Below, piece by piece: positions 63,513-64,000 of a DNA stretch of 64,000 nt. A program made the translations under genes and the position numbers. The notes under the pieces were generated by a model that saw nothing but the letters and a program-made list of their open reading frames with translations, did no database searches and was not told the DNA's origin. Source of the stretch: Nansenia antarctica (Eukaryota; Chordata; Actinopteri; Argentiniformes; Microstomatidae). The stretch's first letter is position 1; every line of letters starts with the position of its first letter. Location: positions 243,544-307,543 of the forward strand of contig OZ022347.1 in NCBI GenBank assembly GCA_963989245.1, in the 5' to 3' direction.

Positions 63513-63542
63513 ACCCACACTCCCCCTGTAACAGATTAACTG

Positions 63543-63800
63543 ATTATTATTATTATTATTAATCCTTTATTTAACCAGGGTCGTCATACTGAGACAGTAG
63601 CCTCGTTTTCAAATGAGCCCTGGCCAAGAAAAGCAGCACTTAGTTAAAGACACCACATACAGTATAACAACATACAACATACAACATAAAATAACACCAA
63701 ACAAGCGACAGAAACAGTGAGCAGATACAGGATATATAAAGATAACCTAAGCCTTCGCATGTATGATTCAAAGTCTCTGTAACACACAGTTTAAAACAGA
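63543..63800 (-). mobile_element. LINE 3' tail with (ATT)n
   Basis: TTATTATTATTAATCCTTTA, TTTAACCAGGGTCGTCATAC, CAAATGAGCCCTGGCCAAGA. Confidence 0.75.
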
Positions 63801-63837
63801 AGAGAGTGAGATGAACATGCTAAGTTTCAACTTTTTC

Positions 63838-64000
63838 TGTGGCTGTGGCGCAGGAGGTAGAGCTGCCGTCTATTGATCGCAAGGTTGGTAGATCAGCGGT
63901 TCGAGCTCCGGCTGGCCACATGTCGAGGTGTCCTTGGGCAAGACACTGAACCCCAAATTGCTCCCAGTGAGGGGGCCGGCGCCTTGCATGGCAGCTTGCC
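63838..64000 (+). mobile_element. SINE-A, single head, cut by the window end
   Basis: Head GGCTGTGGCGCAGGAGGTAG, box B GGTTCGAGCTCCGGCTGG, GTGTCCTTGGGCAAGACAC, CCCCAAATTGCTCCCAGTGA. The head has GTGGCGCAGG, the closest match here to a tRNA box A. Confidence 0.88.

Overview
This window is vertebrate, almost certainly teleost fish, nuclear DNA. It has spliced exons with canonical GT/AG borders, several LINE groups typical of fish (L2-like, CR1/Rex1-like, L1-like, an RTE-like relic), at least four tRNA-derived SINE families, Tc1-like and hAT-like DNA transposons, and very abundant micro- and minisatellites. The species cannot be named from sequence alone. Such tandem-repeat density is known from some teleosts such as gadids, but that is only a comparison. 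There are no operons, CRISPR arrays or prokaryotic genes.

Host genes are confined to the left edge. Positions 412-515 and 702-815 are the last coding exons of a single-pass membrane protein: one transmembrane helix followed by a short basic tail. A possible terminal exon at 3786 leads into a long 3' untranslated region that could end at the AATAAA at 9265. The architecture resembles membrane-anchored haematopoietic cytokines (CSF1 or KIT ligand type), but the gene is not firmly identified. A weak candidate exon lies on the minus strand at 9891-10169. No other convincing host exon was found.

Layout: 0.9-1.8 kb L2 with a 37-bp array; 2.5-3.6 kb LINE tail broken by a 703-bp TIR element; 7.5-8.4 kb Tc1-like remnant; 11.2-13.6 kb a 2.4-kb interstitial telomere-like block; 15.5-17.9 kb foldback element, SINE array and long CA/TG/CT tracts; 19.6-26.7 kb LINE tails, reverse transcriptase (RT) fragments and minisatellites; 26.8-28.4 kb a 1.5-kb minisatellite; 29-31 kb LINE tail and SINEs; 31.5-36.6 kb minisatellite, L2 copies and a LINE whose RT motif is repeated 22 times; 36.6-38.1 kb a young-looking L1 insertion; 39.5-40.5 kb a SINE-derived minisatellite; 41-42.9 kb the best-preserved RT; 44-47.9 kb L2, foldback element and LINE tail; 48.1-52.4 kb a nest of three LINEs; 53.5-57.2 kb SINEs, a large inverted repeat and palindromes; 58-60.6 kb hAT-like element, L2 and duplicated element E; 61.8-63.5 kb a decamer array split by a LINE tail; a SINE cut by the window end.

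The main theme is that many minisatellites here are amplified pieces of the transposable elements (TEs) they sit in: a reverse transcriptase motif (twice), the pol III box A of one SINE (several loci), the head of another SINE, the 3' coding end of L2 (five loci), LINE 3' tails, and an unclassified repeat. One 17-bp array also carries, on one strand, more than 50 perfect let-7 8-mer target sites.
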